From assembly GCA_902702965.1 (NCBI GenBank), contig CACRXP010000094.1, forward strand, positions 481,623 through 545,622: DNA of 64,000 nucleotides, written 5' to 3'. The stretch comes from Spirometra erinaceieuropaei. Lineage: Eukaryota; Platyhelminthes; Cestoda; Diphyllobothriidea; Diphyllobothriidae. The stretch's first letter is position 1. Each line of letters opens with the position of its first letter. A program made the translations under genes and the position numbers. Shown here one piece after another: positions 1 through 12,131 of the stretch. The notes beneath the pieces were generated by a model. It was not told the origin of the DNA and searched no databases. It saw only the letters and a program-made list of their open reading frames with translations.

Positions 1-290
1 GACGCCGACCCCAACGTCGCTCCAGGGTGGGTGCACAAGGTACACGACGTACTCACAGCCCATGCCCCCCCTCTTCCTCGCCCCCTGAACCCAATTACCA
101 TGACACGCCGACCACGCCATAGCACGCCTCGTCATGCGAGTGGCGTGGGAACGATCGATGTTAATTGTCCCCGAATCATTTATAAGTCATGTAATTCGCA
201 TAACTTAAAGTTCATTGTAACCGTTTTGGCCTGATGAATAGCTACTGAAAACACGTGTTCGCCAATTTGACTTTTCAATTTACGATTAAG
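1..290 (+). mobile_element. Penelope-like element PLE-A, 3' end (copy A1)
   Basis: This is the 3' untranslated end of a Penelope-like retroelement that enters from the left edge. It aligns by eye with the sequence after the GIY-YIG stop of copy A2 (about 2500-2700). Both share a CGCCGACC start, CTCATGCG-type and GGCGTGGG blocks, and a terminal block around ACGTGTTCGCCAA followed by GACTTTTCAA. No coding part is inside the window. Two ends about 2.4 kb apart in the same orientation suggest a head-to-tail pair. Confidence 0.7.
226..265 (+). ncRNA. Hammerhead-like ribozyme motif in PLE-A1 3' end
   Basis: CTGATGA (231-237) and GAAA (247-250) match the two conserved hammerhead core strands. Stem I is TTGGC (226-230) with GCCAA (261-265). 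Stem III is a 3-bp AAC/GTT hairpin (250-259) with loop ACGT. The expected cleavage is after C260. Stem II (238-246) is poorly paired, so activity is doubtful. Hammerheads are established in Penelope-like elements. Confidence 0.6.
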
Positions 291-1689
291 TTTTAAGAGG
301 AGTACCGATTTTGGCAAGCCACATTGGATTGCATGGCAATAGGGTGATTTTTGGCCATCTTTTTGGAAGTGTTTAATCAGTTATGGCCGACTTAGAGGTA
401 AGTCCAGTAGTCCTCGTAAAAAGGAATTTTTTGGGTAAAAGGCCGAATCCAATTATTTCTATACTGCAAGCGTTTTTATGTTACATTCAAAGGTAGAGTT
501 ATTCGCCATAGAGACCTTTGAAACCTTGATATTTAGGTCGCCCTCGACGGAGTGGTTAATGCTACTATCACCAGCTGAGCTGGCTACTCAAAAGGCCTCA
601 TTGACCTACGCTTACGAAAATGAAAGATGAAACATTGGCAGGGGTGAGGACAAGTGGAGCATGCCGCAGCGCGCGGCAAAGGGCGAGTGATTTGCATCTT
701 TTATGCATATTCAATTTACCAGTCCCTGTGCACAACGCACGTATTGGACGACTCGCATAAATAGTTTAGAACCAGAAGAATATCCAGAGATAAGCATACC
801 TGCGCAATTTGGCATTTTAATACGATTGTAGTGACTCATTTGTCAAGGACAACGACAGTGTCTCAAAAACTAGATATTATCAGTGATTACGATGAATTTA
901 AACAGGTATAATTAACGGAAACTAGTAATGCGATATGGACATGCAATCATCGTACGACAAGACAACGTTAAAGATAAAAATTTGAGAATTCTAGGCATGT
1001 CTGGCCGTTCGCGCCAAAATAATCTAACAATGCAGTTGATGTTTTTTAAAGATCTTAGATGGCATTTTTGTGCAGGATCATACTCCGCAGTGGAAGGGAC
1101 CAACTCGAAACAAAACCAGCTGCATTTCCGATCCCCCGAGCACATGCATATTCGATCAAACCTAGGCTAATATAAAGAGAATCTATCTATCGTATATTCA
1201 CAGCGCCATCATAACCATACATATTGCCGTTTTTGGGAGGAACGCGATTCACTAAAAAGCATCATTCCAGAATTTTCAGCAGCAAAGCCCCTCATTTCTG
1301 GGGCTGGAATAAAAATTAGAAGGCAATGAGAGAGTTAATAGACTGGCTTTCTTTGGGACAACTGGGCTCCCGATTTCTCTATTTCAGCCTATTTTCACTT
1401 TAACTATCATGAAAGAAATGGCACCTTTGAACGCAAGAGATATGCCTGAGGCAGCAGAGCATGTGTCGAAGAGAATAAGCGGTATCCATTAGGGATAAGA
1501 GGAGTGGACAAAATCGTCCAGAATTTGATCTGCGAAATGCTTGGCCCTCATGAATCGTCACTGTATGAAGATATCAGCCGAAAAGCATAAAAAATCGGTA
1601 GCAGAAGAGAGCATTCGGAGTACACGTTTTGTGAACGAGCACATCTATTTAAACAACCAAGGAAAAGAAACCGGATGACGAAGATAATA
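291..1689. other. No gene recognised
   Basis: Only short shadow frames occur here (for example 928-1170). No family motif, splice-bounded exon or clear repeat was seen. It may hold degraded PLE-A body sequence, because it lies between two PLE-A ends. Confidence 0.5.
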
Positions 1690-2049
1690 AACAAGTTTGT
1701 GAATGTTAGTGAGAAGGAGTTAAATGTAGAGGACTAGTTAACAGTGGGGCTCTAGAAAGATATTGCTTCAATGATAAGAGCGTCGAATAAGTAAGCGTCG
1801 CAGTCAAACAACTCCCTGGACTGATGTCTGCTTGCTAAGTGGAAGACCACTTCCCAACCAAGCCATCCTGCAGGAATTGGATATGAGCATACTTTTGCTA
1901 AGGTAGTTGAAGCCTTGCCGTAGGCTTACTTAACATATAGAGCAGTCATTGGGCAATTTTAGGTCACCAGTGTACTAGACCTTGCTATGAATGTAAATTG
2001 TAAGGAGCCAAAAAATGCGAAAGGGGTATAATTTCAGAAGCATCTATAA

Positions 2050-2376
2050 ATGTGCATTTATTCATTCACTTGCTCCTGTGGAGCAGGATACGTCGGCCGC
2101 ACAACGAGACGCCTGGTAAAGAGGGTGCGTGAACATATGCCCGCCTGGCTAGACAGAGGTGAGACCCGGTCGATTTCGAGTTCTATTCTCGCGCATTTAA
2201 TCGATACGAACCACCGAGTCGATGCCAAGAAAGCATTTCAGGTTGTCTACCGGACACCAACATGCTTCTCTAAAGGCCTACGCCAACGGATACTAGCAAC
2301 GGCAGAGGCAGTAGCTATACGGTTAGTGAATCCGGTGTTATGCTGTCAGAAAGCTCTGACACAAGCGCTTTCGTAG
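2050..2376 (+). pseudogene. GIY-YIG endonuclease domain of PLE-A (fragment)
   Basis: This 108-codon frame holds the C-terminal GIY-YIG nuclease of a Penelope-like element. That domain nicks target DNA for integration. The sequence shows CIYSFTCSCGAGYVGRTTRR (GIY and YIG analogues with the following Arg), then REHMPAWL, and an AEAVAIRLVNPVL tail. It aligns well with 13397-13864 (IYSFTCSFEAEYIGRKSRR, EHLPAWL, AEAAAIRLYKPVL). The N-terminal and RT parts are absent, so it is a non-autonomous remnant. The ATG at the fragment start is probably an internal Met of the parent polyprotein. Confidence 0.8.
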
Positions 2377-2632
2377 CCATTGCCAACGCGGACCCCAAGT
2401 GATGAAGCCATGACGCCTCAGATCACTAATCACGATGATGGATAATCCGTATACTCAACCCAAGAACATCACTCAAAGGCTCTCTTACCCCCTCCCCTAG
2501 CTCTGACGATTAACACCCGCCGACCTTCTCATGCGGGCGGCGTGGGGGTGATGAGTGTTAATGACTTAATAGCCCTTGAGACATCTTTAAACACCGTTTA
2601 TTTTATAAATTTTAATTCCTTCATGTAATTGT

Positions 2633-2674
2633 GTTGGCCCAAGGAAGAATTGCCGAAAACGCGTGTTCGCCAAC
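2633..2674 (+). ncRNA. Degenerate hammerhead-like motif in PLE-A2 3' end
   Basis: Stem I is a perfect 6-bp GTTGGC (2633-2638) with GCCAAC (2669-2674). GAAA is at 2655-2658. Stem III is AAC/GTT with loop GCGT, and C2668 is the expected cleavage base. The CTGATGA strand has decayed to CCAAGGA, so this copy should be inactive. The stem I and stem III bases agree with copy A1, and the loop differs by one base. Confidence 0.5.
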
Positions 2675-2700
2675 TCGACTTTTCAAATGCAGATAAGCAT

Positions 2701-5700
2701 GCAATTTGACGGAAAAATTAAGGGTCATAATGGACAATTTTTTTACTGAAAGGGGTGATTCTAACTTTGCGCCAAGTGTCAGGCATCTCAGACTGCGAAA
2801 TTTACTAGCTAATTAGATACCTCACAACAGAAGATATCTGAAAAGAAAAAGGTTTCAGGGGAAGCGGTAATACAACATCTGGCCCGGTAGCTGCTGACAT
2901 ACAGACCTCTTAAAGATGTTCTTCCACCGTAGCTACAGATACAGGACATAAGCCATATCGTTCAATCGAAATGTCCTTTGAAACCGCTGCAAGTTGAGAT
3001 GATATATCCGTTCAAAAAGTCAAAATCAGCATCAGCGTGTGTCAAAAGTTTAGTTGGTCAGTGAGACGTTCAGAATTTCTCTAGATGTCAGCAGAGGAAG
3101 AAAACGGTAAAGGGTGTGAAAAGAGAAAAAAGCTGCTGAAAAACATTTTTTGAGACTGACAATTTTCCTTCACATCCTTTAAACTATCGAGCAGGCTTAG
3201 CTTGTAGAAGTGTCTTTTCCGGCACCTTAGTCATTTAAGGTATTGAGAAGGCATTGGATCACGTCAAATTGTAATAATTTCAATAAGAAAATAGCTACCA
3301 ACCATATCATTAAAAATGATATAAGGTAGCCGGGAACACGATTCGACATTCCTTTTCCGACTTTAGCTGGAATTCATGCCGTGCAGAACAGAGTCCGTGC
3401 AATCATCGCTTCAGCCAAATGTTGCACCCCATCAACCGTCGGTCACAATATCTGCTTATTTTCGAACGCTGGTGGTGATTGTTTTACTGTCACCTGACAG
3501 ACGGTACACTGCTGTCCTGTAGCCTGTCCACAGACGTAACTCGCATCTGAATTTTCCTTTTATCGAGATAGATTCGGAATGCACCTACTTTTGCTTATCT
3601 TCCCTCGCCTACCGTTCTCCAATGGCAAGACAGATTCACGATCTCAGAGGTTATCTTTCGGTGCGCCGGCCGAAAAGTCACAACAGCGCATCTGCGAATG
3701 CCGCAAATGCCCCGACGCATTTAGAAGCTCTCGAAGCTCGCGCGAGTAAAAAAAGTAATAATGGTCGAAGGAAGGTGGTAACACCATAAGCTTGCCTTCG
3801 ACACTGATTCAGACTCCCTTGCTCCGTCAGCTGGCAGACCTTCAGGGTTTCTTGGAGGACTGAAAGCACCTCTGCTTGTCCATAGTGAAGAAGTAGGCTG
3901 AAACTTCAAGCTTAATCGATTTCCTGTTTTGTTAACTCACCATCAGACTTGCCAATATCGATCCAACTGGAAATGAGATTTGGCGTTCACACATTCTCTC
4001 TGACATATGTCTCTCACGAATACTCACTCACACCACACTTGGCTTATTTTACACACACACACACACGGTTGGATGCACCCGACAAGCACGTAATATACAT
4101 CTCATATTGTTGTTCCCCATTTCTGCTCTGTGACGGGCCCCGCAACAGAAATTGTCGCGGATCGGTTACTCCCACCATTATACTCGCCATAGTGTTACTA
4201 CAATTTCTTCAAAGTCAAAAGTCTACTATTCGCCATAGCACAGTCCATTGTTCAGTAGCTCCTCGAAACGTGCACACTTTTGGTCTGTGAATAACGATCT
4301 TAGTTCATTTATGATAGCTGATTTATTTAACCGCGCTGAATGTGTGTACTTGGTTAGAAAAAACACTTTGGTGAATGGGTTTCTAATAATTTTTCTTAGG
4401 AATCACGCGCCCGAATAATAAGTCTCTATTTTGGCGTACAAATGAGTTAGTCTTTCTTGTTTAACCTAGACTGCTCGATCTCGTCCATGTTTGAGCAGTC
4501 GGTTGTACCTTTGCAGAAGCCGTTTGGAGTGCGTCCAAAAACAAGGACGATATCGGAACATTTATCTTACATTCTTAGCTGACTTGTGGAGAGAACAAAT
4601 CAGACTTTCAGATATAGAGTATCCACTGGGCACAAACTTTAGCGGATGGTCAGGCGAATACTGTCAACGAGTTTCTACGTAGTGAATTGACAACCCTTTT
4701 TCACCATTTGTTCGACCAGCCTCCTAAAATGAAGAAAGGACCACGCTTTTTGATTTACTTTTTACAGGAGCACAGAGGTTGTGTTTAAATTGCTTACTGT
4801 GAGACCGACGGGTGTCCTGGTGCAGTGGTTGCGATCCACGTAATCTCCAGCCTGTTCGGCGCAGACTTTTTACTGAAACGCTTATACTTTGGGAAAAGGT
4901 GAACCATATTTTGCAACATGTTATCATTGCAAATTCGGCAAGCACAATTAAACATCAAGGACGGATTCAAACTGTTTATATGGAGGAATCTCAATGGCAC
5001 TCTCAAACCGGGTTCTTTGCGAACAAATTAAGCTGTAGGCGCTTCTAAATGTTCTCATTTACCAGGGCTTATGTCAAGACTTTCCAAGTGTGTGGAGACC
5101 AATTCCTTTGGCAGAAGTAATCAGCTGTATTTGGCGCGTGAAGTGCAGATCAGTGGGAGATATTCGGCGAGAATGAGTGATTCTTCATAGTTCCATACGT
5201 ATCAGGCGCTAGAATTCATCTAGAAGACCAGTACACAGACGCAAAGGCACATGTTTGATTCCTGTTTCATCCGATTGCTAACAATTGCCAGTAGCAAGTC
5301 TTTAGAAGGGAAATTGATAGTGTTTCGGCTAAGCAGTCACGTTGCTTGGGTACTAGATCTAAATTTTATCCGAGCAGATGCCGCTCCTCCTTCTGCAAGC
5401 CTACCTCAACAGGAATAATTTCTGGACCGCCTCAAAAAATTAACTAATGCTGCCTTCGTTATTGACGTAAACTGTCATCGGCTTCTTCGTTATGGTCTGT
5501 GTCGCCTTCAGATTTACTATACGATTCTAACCAATGCTATCTTTTCTCCAAATTCATGCTCAACTAACTGCGTATAAATTGGGAGAATATTTTCCACTGA
5601 CATTGAAGTATAAGAAGCCTCTGTTGTTATCATAGTGTTATTCGTTCCCTTATTTTTTTAGATATGCACGAATTTGACACGGTGTGACGTCCTTGGAGTT

Positions 5701-7589
5701 TCTTTATCACCACATCACATAGAATAGCGAGAAAAGCTTCTTTAATAGTTAACGACTACCGTAATTGTAAACATAAACGGAATCCTGTTGGCTATCGGTG
5801 TTTTTACTAAACTGCCTGTAAACTACTCCGATTGTCCCAGGGAGGGAGGGTGGACGATTAAGATTGTCGTTGATGCATGTTGGCGTTGGTCAGTGGCGAA
5901 TTAGCAGCGCACCAGAAAGTAGAACTTGCCCACCAAAAGGGTTGCTCCATTGTGGATAGACTGTTACGCAGCCTTGTTGGTTTACAGACCGTATACTGTT
6001 TTACTCCTGGGGACAGAATTCGCTCACCTGATCATATATGACGTATCCTTGGATTTTCACAATTCTTAGTCGTTATTTATTTTTGCTTTGGCATCGCTAG
6101 CATGAAACTTCGTTAGCGTTGTCGCTTGCGGTAGTGGAGGTCGTGTTTTTCCGGTTCTCGGCTGCAAACAAAATGCAGATTTTTGTCGTTTTCTCCAAAA
6201 AATTTCTGATGCTAACGTTTGCATAGTCAAGGGCTGCCACCGCAGTGGCTCTATTGGTATTCAGCAGGCCCTTCAACCGGAATTTGAAAATTTTATCTGC
6301 CTTAAGGATTTGCACTTCTCAAAGTTTGCAATTGGATCAGACCACATTTAGCTGCATCAAATTACATAACGTTCAATCTACCGATTTGTGAGTTGCCTTG
6401 AGGTCGGTTTCGGATTGCATTTAAAATCTTATCTCGGAGACGCCGAGTCGATCTACGTGCAGCAGTCAACGCCGCAACCACTTCACTTTATTATGGAAAA
6501 CGCGTCATCGATGTATCCAGCTCAGAATTTCGCGGCGTACGAGCTGTTGATCGGCTGCCCGCATCGTCATGTACATACTACTCAGAGATTTGGAGATGAC
6601 AAGTCGATCTACACCCAGCAGTCATCGGCGCAACCACTCCTATCAAATGGGAACGAAAAGTTTATATTTTACATTTTTCTAAAAGTATATTTGTAATTAT
6701 TATGGCATCTAAAGGAAGAATGCATACAACATCAGTAGCCATTTTTACCAATTGCGAATTTTAGAAACGGCCGAAAGGAAATGCATTCCAAGTGTTGAAT
6801 CCTGCCGTGCCTGAAATATCATGGGCTTATGCCGCAAGGCAGTCAATTTTAAAACCCCACTTGAATAATCTACCTCAATTGATAATGCATCACATAATTT
6901 CGGTTAAAATCTCATGAGGTAGGCCATTGATGTTGACTACGCGCCAAAAACTTCCAACACAGTTTACGATAAATGATCGAGGTCACTAGAATAGCTACTT
7001 TTGCAGCCCAAATTATGAAGTGCTACTTAAAGAGACGATGAGCTTAAGAGCACTTCTGGTTTATGCTCCATTGGCAGGCAGTAGAAGCGTGCCATTGCGG
7101 TATCAGTGGCGTTTGCGGTCAGTGCTTCCTTTAACATGAGGGCCCCGTTTTCAGGGTCATCGTCCTCTGCATACCACTCACAAACTTTCTAAACCTGTTG
7201 GCAGTCCAAAACCTTAAATTTCTCCTGTCTATGAAGAGGCTGTTCAGTGAAGTCCAATATTCGGCCTTTTAAATAATGCCCTATATAGGTTGGCAGGTTG
7301 ACCCTATTTTTCAGCTCAGTTCAATTCGGTTTTATGAAGGGAAATATAGGCAAGCGCTTTTGAACTCCCTATTGGTTACAAGTCATTGGAGTGAAACAAT
7401 GATAAATCGAAAGTTGAAAAAGAGATTTTGTGCATACTGGCATGTGAAAGGCAGGCGGATGCCATTATTCAAAAAATAGTGCTGATCAGCGTTACTTGCT
7501 CATTGAAAGTAGTATAAACATATGTACGTTGGGTGATGGGTTATGTAACGGAGTGTGCGGCTTGTAATTGGAAAGCTTGATACGCGTCG
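2701..7589. other. No gene recognised; (CA)n tract and a short direct repeat
   Basis: No family motif was found on either strand. A (CA)n microsatellite lies at about 4052-4068. A 55-codon Ala-rich frame at 3622-3789 and a 102-codon frame at 6388-6696 are open, but neither has a recognisable product. Confidence 0.5.
6438..6645 (+). repeat. Two copies of a ~47-bp direct repeat, 156 bp apart
   Basis: Copies begin at 6438 and 6594 and share AGTCGATCTAC, CAGCAGTCA and GCGCAACCACT-like blocks. Both are in frame in an open stretch (6388-6696) and read ESIYVQQSTPQPL and KSIYTQQSSAQPL. The protein is not recognised. It could be a decayed repetitive coding exon or a small duplication. Confidence 0.5.
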
Positions 7590-7667
7590 AGTTCACACTT
7601 AAATGCGTCGAAACAGGAGGAGGGTACAACATCAACACACAGGGCGTTCCTCGCTGCAGCCACTCTA

Positions 7668-8009
7668 TTATTGAAAAAAAACTTTTCGTCCACTGATCTT
7701 TGTTTTACCTGCGCGCATTTTTAGGGGAAAACCGCGCAAAGTTGGCGTGTTAGATTGAGTAAAGTAAACACTGGGATCCAAGCAACAGTCCAGGCCGTTT
7801 ATAATGTGGAATGTAAGTATAAGGTCACCGCGTAGTTGCCTGCAGGAAATGGGGAGCAGGTTGAGAGTTGACAGTCTGGTTTCGTAGGACAGTGCTTTAA
7901 GACTTTTTGTAATTTTTGTCGCCCGTCTCTGGACCTTCTCTAAGAATGCATAGTCCTTGACAGCCCGAGATCTCCATGTCGGCGTGGCGTATTCTAGATG
8001 AGGCCGCAC
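7668..8009 (-). pseudogene. C-terminal domain of non-LTR RT (NLR-1)
   Basis: The frame carries the post-RT signature of CR1/Jockey-like elements: RPHLEYATPTWRSRAVKD, then LEKVQRRATKI, ETRLSTLNLLPIS and RQLRGDLI. It aligns with the same region of NLR-3 copy 2 (24910-25380) and NLR-2 (33213-32968). It is a fragment with no start of its own. Confidence 0.8.
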
Positions 8010-8660
8010 GAATGTGCCAAATATTTTGGAAAAGCAATGTGTGAAATGTCCTAAGGGCCCGCATAGTACGTTGCAATTTATCCATAGCTGACTTAGCCGA
8101 CTTCGCGCAGTGCAGTGTTAGTTCGAGTTAAGTGGTAAGCTACGCACCCACGTCCTTCTGACTGTCACCTTGTTGCAGTGGTGCACCGTGAAGAAAATAG
8201 GTTGTCGGGTTGAAGGGTATAAGCCAGCTCCTCGACCAGTCCTCGAGCCTGTTCAAGTTTGTTTGCAGGTGGCCTCCGTGTGCCGCATTGTAAATAACCT
8301 TCTACAATGTCATGTTGTCAGCAAACAGGATGGCATCAGAGACAAGGTCCTTGACATAGTCATTTATTAAGACGAGGAGCAACGTAAGGCCTAAGACTGA
8401 GCCCCGTGGGACGAAACTTACCACGCTTGCCATTTAGGACTGTTGGCGTCCGATCTGCCCTCTTGGGAACCGTACAGTTAAAAAGCTCTTATACGTACGA
8501 GAAGGCGTCCACGAAATCGTGCGTTTCACAATTTGTGCAAGAGACGTTGATGAGGAACGTTGTCGAAAACCTTTCAGAAGTCGATGTAGATGGCGAGCAC
8601 CGCATTGCCTTTGTAGGCAGCTTTGGTCCAACGTTCGAGTGAAAAGAGCAGATTCCTGAG

Positions 8661-8879
8661 TCAGGACCTACCACTTCGAAAGCCGTGTTTGACATCGTAG
8701 GGGAGGTAATGCCCGAGGATCTGCATGAACGCGTCCTTGATGATTTCCTTCATGATTTTGTAACAGATGGAGGTATGACTGACTGGCCTATAGTTATTTG
8801 CAGACGCACGACTTCCATCTCTAAAAAGTGGAGTAATTGTAGCGGACTTCTCATCGTAAGAGTAGGCACCCAGCAGCAA
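8661..8879 (-). pseudogene. RT palm fragment (NLR-1)
   Basis: The frame reads ITPLFRDGSRASANNYRPVS, then CYKIMKEIIKDAFMQIL and HGFRSGRS. These are the segments just before catalytic motif A in non-LTR RTs. The following motifs (KAFD, FADD) lie downstream in other frames and are degraded. Confidence 0.75.
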
Positions 8880-9650
8880 AGGACGATTGGAGGAACAAGA
8901 CTAACAGTAGAAACATTTTGGGGCTAGCTCCTTCAGTGGCTTGTCCGAGATGCATCAGGGCCCGGGGAGGTTGATTCTTTCAGGCTAATTAACTCTTTCT
9001 GAATGCTTGTCTTGGTAAAGAAGACTGTTACAATGGTAGGCGTTTCTTCGTCTCTACAAATGGATAGGAAAAATCGGGTTTACTTGTGACGACAGACAGG
9101 AAGAACTGAGAGGCATCTGAGATTTACACGCGCTCAGCCGTTTGCAGCAGTGGGATGGGATCTTTGTTCCGCGCACTCTGGCTTATGTATCTTTAAAGGA
9201 ATTTGGCATTAACTGTGGCACGGTTCCAAAGATTATTTCGAAAACTTGCCGACTTCCGGCGATGAGATTTTTGACCCGATTTCTCTGTAAGTTATAACTG
9301 TTTAAAGATTCCGGCGTCTACCCAATGGATGACCTTTTCCATAACTTCCTTCTTTTGTTAACTTCCTTTTTTAAGAACGGAGTTAACCAGCAGTGTCTAT
9401 TCGTTAGTATTCCGCGTACGGTTGGGCAGCGGTTGACGATGAGGTAGTTGACTTTCCTTTCGAGCCTACATCAAGCATCTTCGATGTCGCCGGGGAATGT
9501 GGATTCCCAGTCGATAGGATGAGGATCTCTCTTCATCTTTTCGAGATCACCGCGCCAGATATTAGGTGGGGAATCGAGCGATTGTTCAGGCAAAGAAAGA
9601 AATGTATATTCCTACATGAGAACCTCATCATCACTCCGACCTCATTCGGG

Positions 9651-10149
9651 AATTAATTCAAAAGGTCTATGTCCAATTTTCCACTTTCTTTCTCAGAAAT
9701 CGCCATCTGGGATTTAATTTGGGGGAGAAAGGACGTCACTGGTTGCTATATAGGGATTTGGACAATTTGCCTGCCTAACTCCTTTGGGGTGCCGATCCAA
9801 ATGGGGCGATAAAATCTTGTTGTTAAGCATCTCATACGCTGAACTAAATGCAGTGGGGCAGAACCGCTGGATGTTGTTGTGGGTGATGATCAGAGAACAA
9901 GTTGAGAGCCAGGACCACATCAGAAGAGTGCTGTCTTGGCTTATGACGACGCCATGTCCCCTTGAGGATTCCGTTTTTAGTTTTATCTAATGATGTGCCG
10001 TAAAATAAAAATATATCCATCCGGGTTTCCATGCGGGTTTCACCGGCTACCTTCGAACGCAGGCAAATGTGTCCAAAGTGGTAAAAACTTTAGTGCCCTT
10101 AAAAATCAAGATTTGTTTAGCCGTTGAGCTGATAAGCGGCCACCACGCA
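9651..10149. other. No feature recognised
   Basis: Overlapping short frames on both strands have no family motifs. The sequence may be the far 5' remnant of NLR-1. Confidence 0.4.
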
Positions 10150-10980
10150 TGTCATCCCGTCCTGATCAGTCCTCGTTTCTTCTAACTCCCCTCGTTATTA
10201 TAGTGCGCAGCATCCAACTCCACATGACATTTAATGCCTGCTTTATAAGAGGTAATTGACTCATAGCGTGCTTCGTTATCGTTGAAAGTCCAGACACCGA
10301 AAACGCGCGGTGCACAACTTTGCACACAATGCCATGGAATTCATGACTTCTCGGAGCCAGGCTGCAGCACAATCCCTTTACAATGCGGAATTCTTGTAAA
10401 AGAACTCCGCGCAATTGTCTATAGCACAAAGGAAAAAGATCCACATTTTTAGACGGGTTGCATAAGGGAAGTAGCTCTGACCCCGACCATCTTCGTGGCT
10501 CTTCTCTTGAGTCTTCCAAGACTTTTTTGATCTTGAATTGCCAACGGTCTCCAGGCCTGTATGCCGTATTCCAAATTCGTCTACACGAATGCCCTGAAAA
10601 TCATTAAGAAGTCGTCTTCGTAAAAACCATAACCGAACGCTTGAATGTGTACAGTACGGCAATTGAGCTTTCTGCCACTACCGAACTATGAGAGGATGAT
10701 TTAAGGGAGTTCGTCGTCAGCACGCCGAAGTCCCTTTGGCTTCGACCGCTCGTAAACCTGCACTACCCAGATAGTAGTCTCCTGTGCTGACGGATCTAGC
10801 TGGGTTGCGTAGGCGAAGAAATATACACTTCCCGACGTTGAATTGCAGGAGCCGGTTGTCCGAACACACGGCCTACATACTTAGGTTCATCTGCAGTCTA
10901 TCCTCGTCAGTAGAGCCCAGGAAAACATTCCATATTTTCATTTCACTTTCCGTTTTCAGTTTTCTTGGTAAGGAAAATAG
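10150..10980 (-). mobile_element. Non-LTR retrotransposon NLR-2, 3' fragment (copy 1)
   Basis: This is a minus-strand relative of the element at 32530-34870. Shared readings are GRGQSYFPYATRL against RGQSHFPYATRL, and CYRQLRGVLLQEFRI against SYRQLRGELLQAFRI. The segment 10784-10930 also matches 33355-33480 at the DNA level. Only the C-terminal RT half survives, in several frames. Confidence 0.7.
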
Positions 10981-11305
10981 GCGAAGTCTTTTAAAATCCT
11001 ATTTATTACATGTCAGCTCGTTAGAAACAACTGTTCACGAACAGTGAAAATATTCGTAATTAAAACAGTGCTTGATTCATTTAAGTGGTATTGTCTCAGA
11101 GAGAACATTGGGGAGAGGGTCGCGGGCTATTTACCTCAGGTTCAAATTGTCGAGGAAAAACAGGGGATACAAATAATCCTCCAAGCGTCTTACAGTGGCG
11201 AAAATTCCCACTTAAGAATTCATAAGACAATTTGGCAAGCATATGTAAGTTTTCGGTAAATTCTCGTCAGGCCTTTACATTTATATTGCTATCGAAGTAA
11301 TTAAG

Positions 11306-12131
11306 ATGAAAAATGCGGGAAAAAAGAATCACATGTATAGGCCTAATGAGAATTTATCGAAAGCCTACGTATGCTCGAAAAATTGGCTTTTGAATTCTTC
11401 AATGGGAATTTTCGCAACTCTAGAACAATCCAAAGATCGCGTAGTGTTAAAGGCATTCAATTGGTACCTACGGTTCAACACTAAACTTGTGGAGGCGAAC
11501 GTACTGGCCAGGTTTACTGAAGAATGCCTCAAGCAAAGCAAGTATCCGAACTTCTACTTGAAAGCAATGCGACGGAGTCGTACGGTTATCACCCCTGGTA
11601 CTTTGAGAAAACAAGCCGAAAATGAACTAGAAAGCACGCGTGTACAGGTGGAGGAACTAAGACGTCGCATGTACATACGAGATATAGTGCCTGATCAATT
11701 GGATGAAGACGAGGGGCAGGAATTCCAGAACTATGTGAAAAGCATTGCGATAAAACGTGAGGGAATAAATACGGCTTCCTCCTTCGGAGTGCACACGAAG
11801 GTGGACCACAATCGAAGCTTCCCGAGGACACAAGTCATTACGTACACAACAAATCGTCGATAAAACGTTGATTGAAGCCATATCGCTTGGCTCTAAGTTC
11901 CGCTGTCCTCGTCAGAAACCAAACCAGCTGAAGCTGGCGACACAATTCGAGAACCTCATAAATCAAACACATGACCTTCAGCCGGTTTTGGCAGAGAGCG
12001 TGCAACACCTTAAGCCCACGTTATTCAACTCTTCTGATCAGTACGTGAACAGTAGCCAGAAATGTCGAGGCTTACTGACGGAGTCACTGTTGAGAAATCA
12101 AAGCAAATCCGACATAACAAGTATATTTTGA
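11306..12131 (+). pseudogene. PLE-A N-terminal region
   Basis: Two consecutive frames (11306-11863 and 11868-12131), one base-shift apart, make up this region. The second reads SLGSKFRCPRQKPNQLKLAT, then QFENL and a CRGLLTESLL block, the typical stretch before the RT in Penelope-like proteins. A heptad-like charged segment (ENELESTRVQVEELRRRMY, about 11617-11673) could form a short coiled coil. The start Met at 11306 is the first available in frame and is not otherwise supported. Confidence 0.65.

Larger units (their letters stand above)
1690..2700 (+). mobile_element. Penelope-like element PLE-A, internally deleted (copy A2)
   Basis: The copy has a possible N-terminal remnant near 1690-1780 (a VSEKELNV-like reading), a recognisable GIY-YIG domain (2050-2376) and a 3' region ending in a hammerhead-like motif. 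The reverse transcriptase seen in copy A3 is missing or unrecognisable. The left boundary is weakly supported. The right boundary is set by the end of similarity with copy A1. Confidence 0.6.
7590..9650 (-). mobile_element. CR1/Jockey-type non-LTR retrotransposon NLR-1, decayed
   Basis: Read on the minus strand from about 9650 to 7590, pieces of a non-LTR reverse transcriptase appear in the expected order. They are an SPGPDA block near 8960, NNYRPVSHTSICYKIMKEII and HGFRSGRS (8879-8661), a GSVLG-like and LFAD-like block (8400-8280), then the C-terminal RPHLEYATPTW...LEKVQRRATK segment (8009-7668). Frames are broken by many shifts and stops. The FADD motif has decayed to FADN, so it is dead. 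Ends are approximate. Confidence 0.75.

Noticed and set aside
3622..3789. 55-codon Ala-rich frame beginning MARQIHDLRGYLSV with a possible donor at its end
   Set aside because: No homology recognised, no partner exon, and short enough to be chance.
4812..4870. tRNA-like stretch (TGGTGCAGTGGTTGCG ... CTGTTCGGCGC)
   Set aside because: Only loose box similarity; no cloverleaf arms could be paired by eye.
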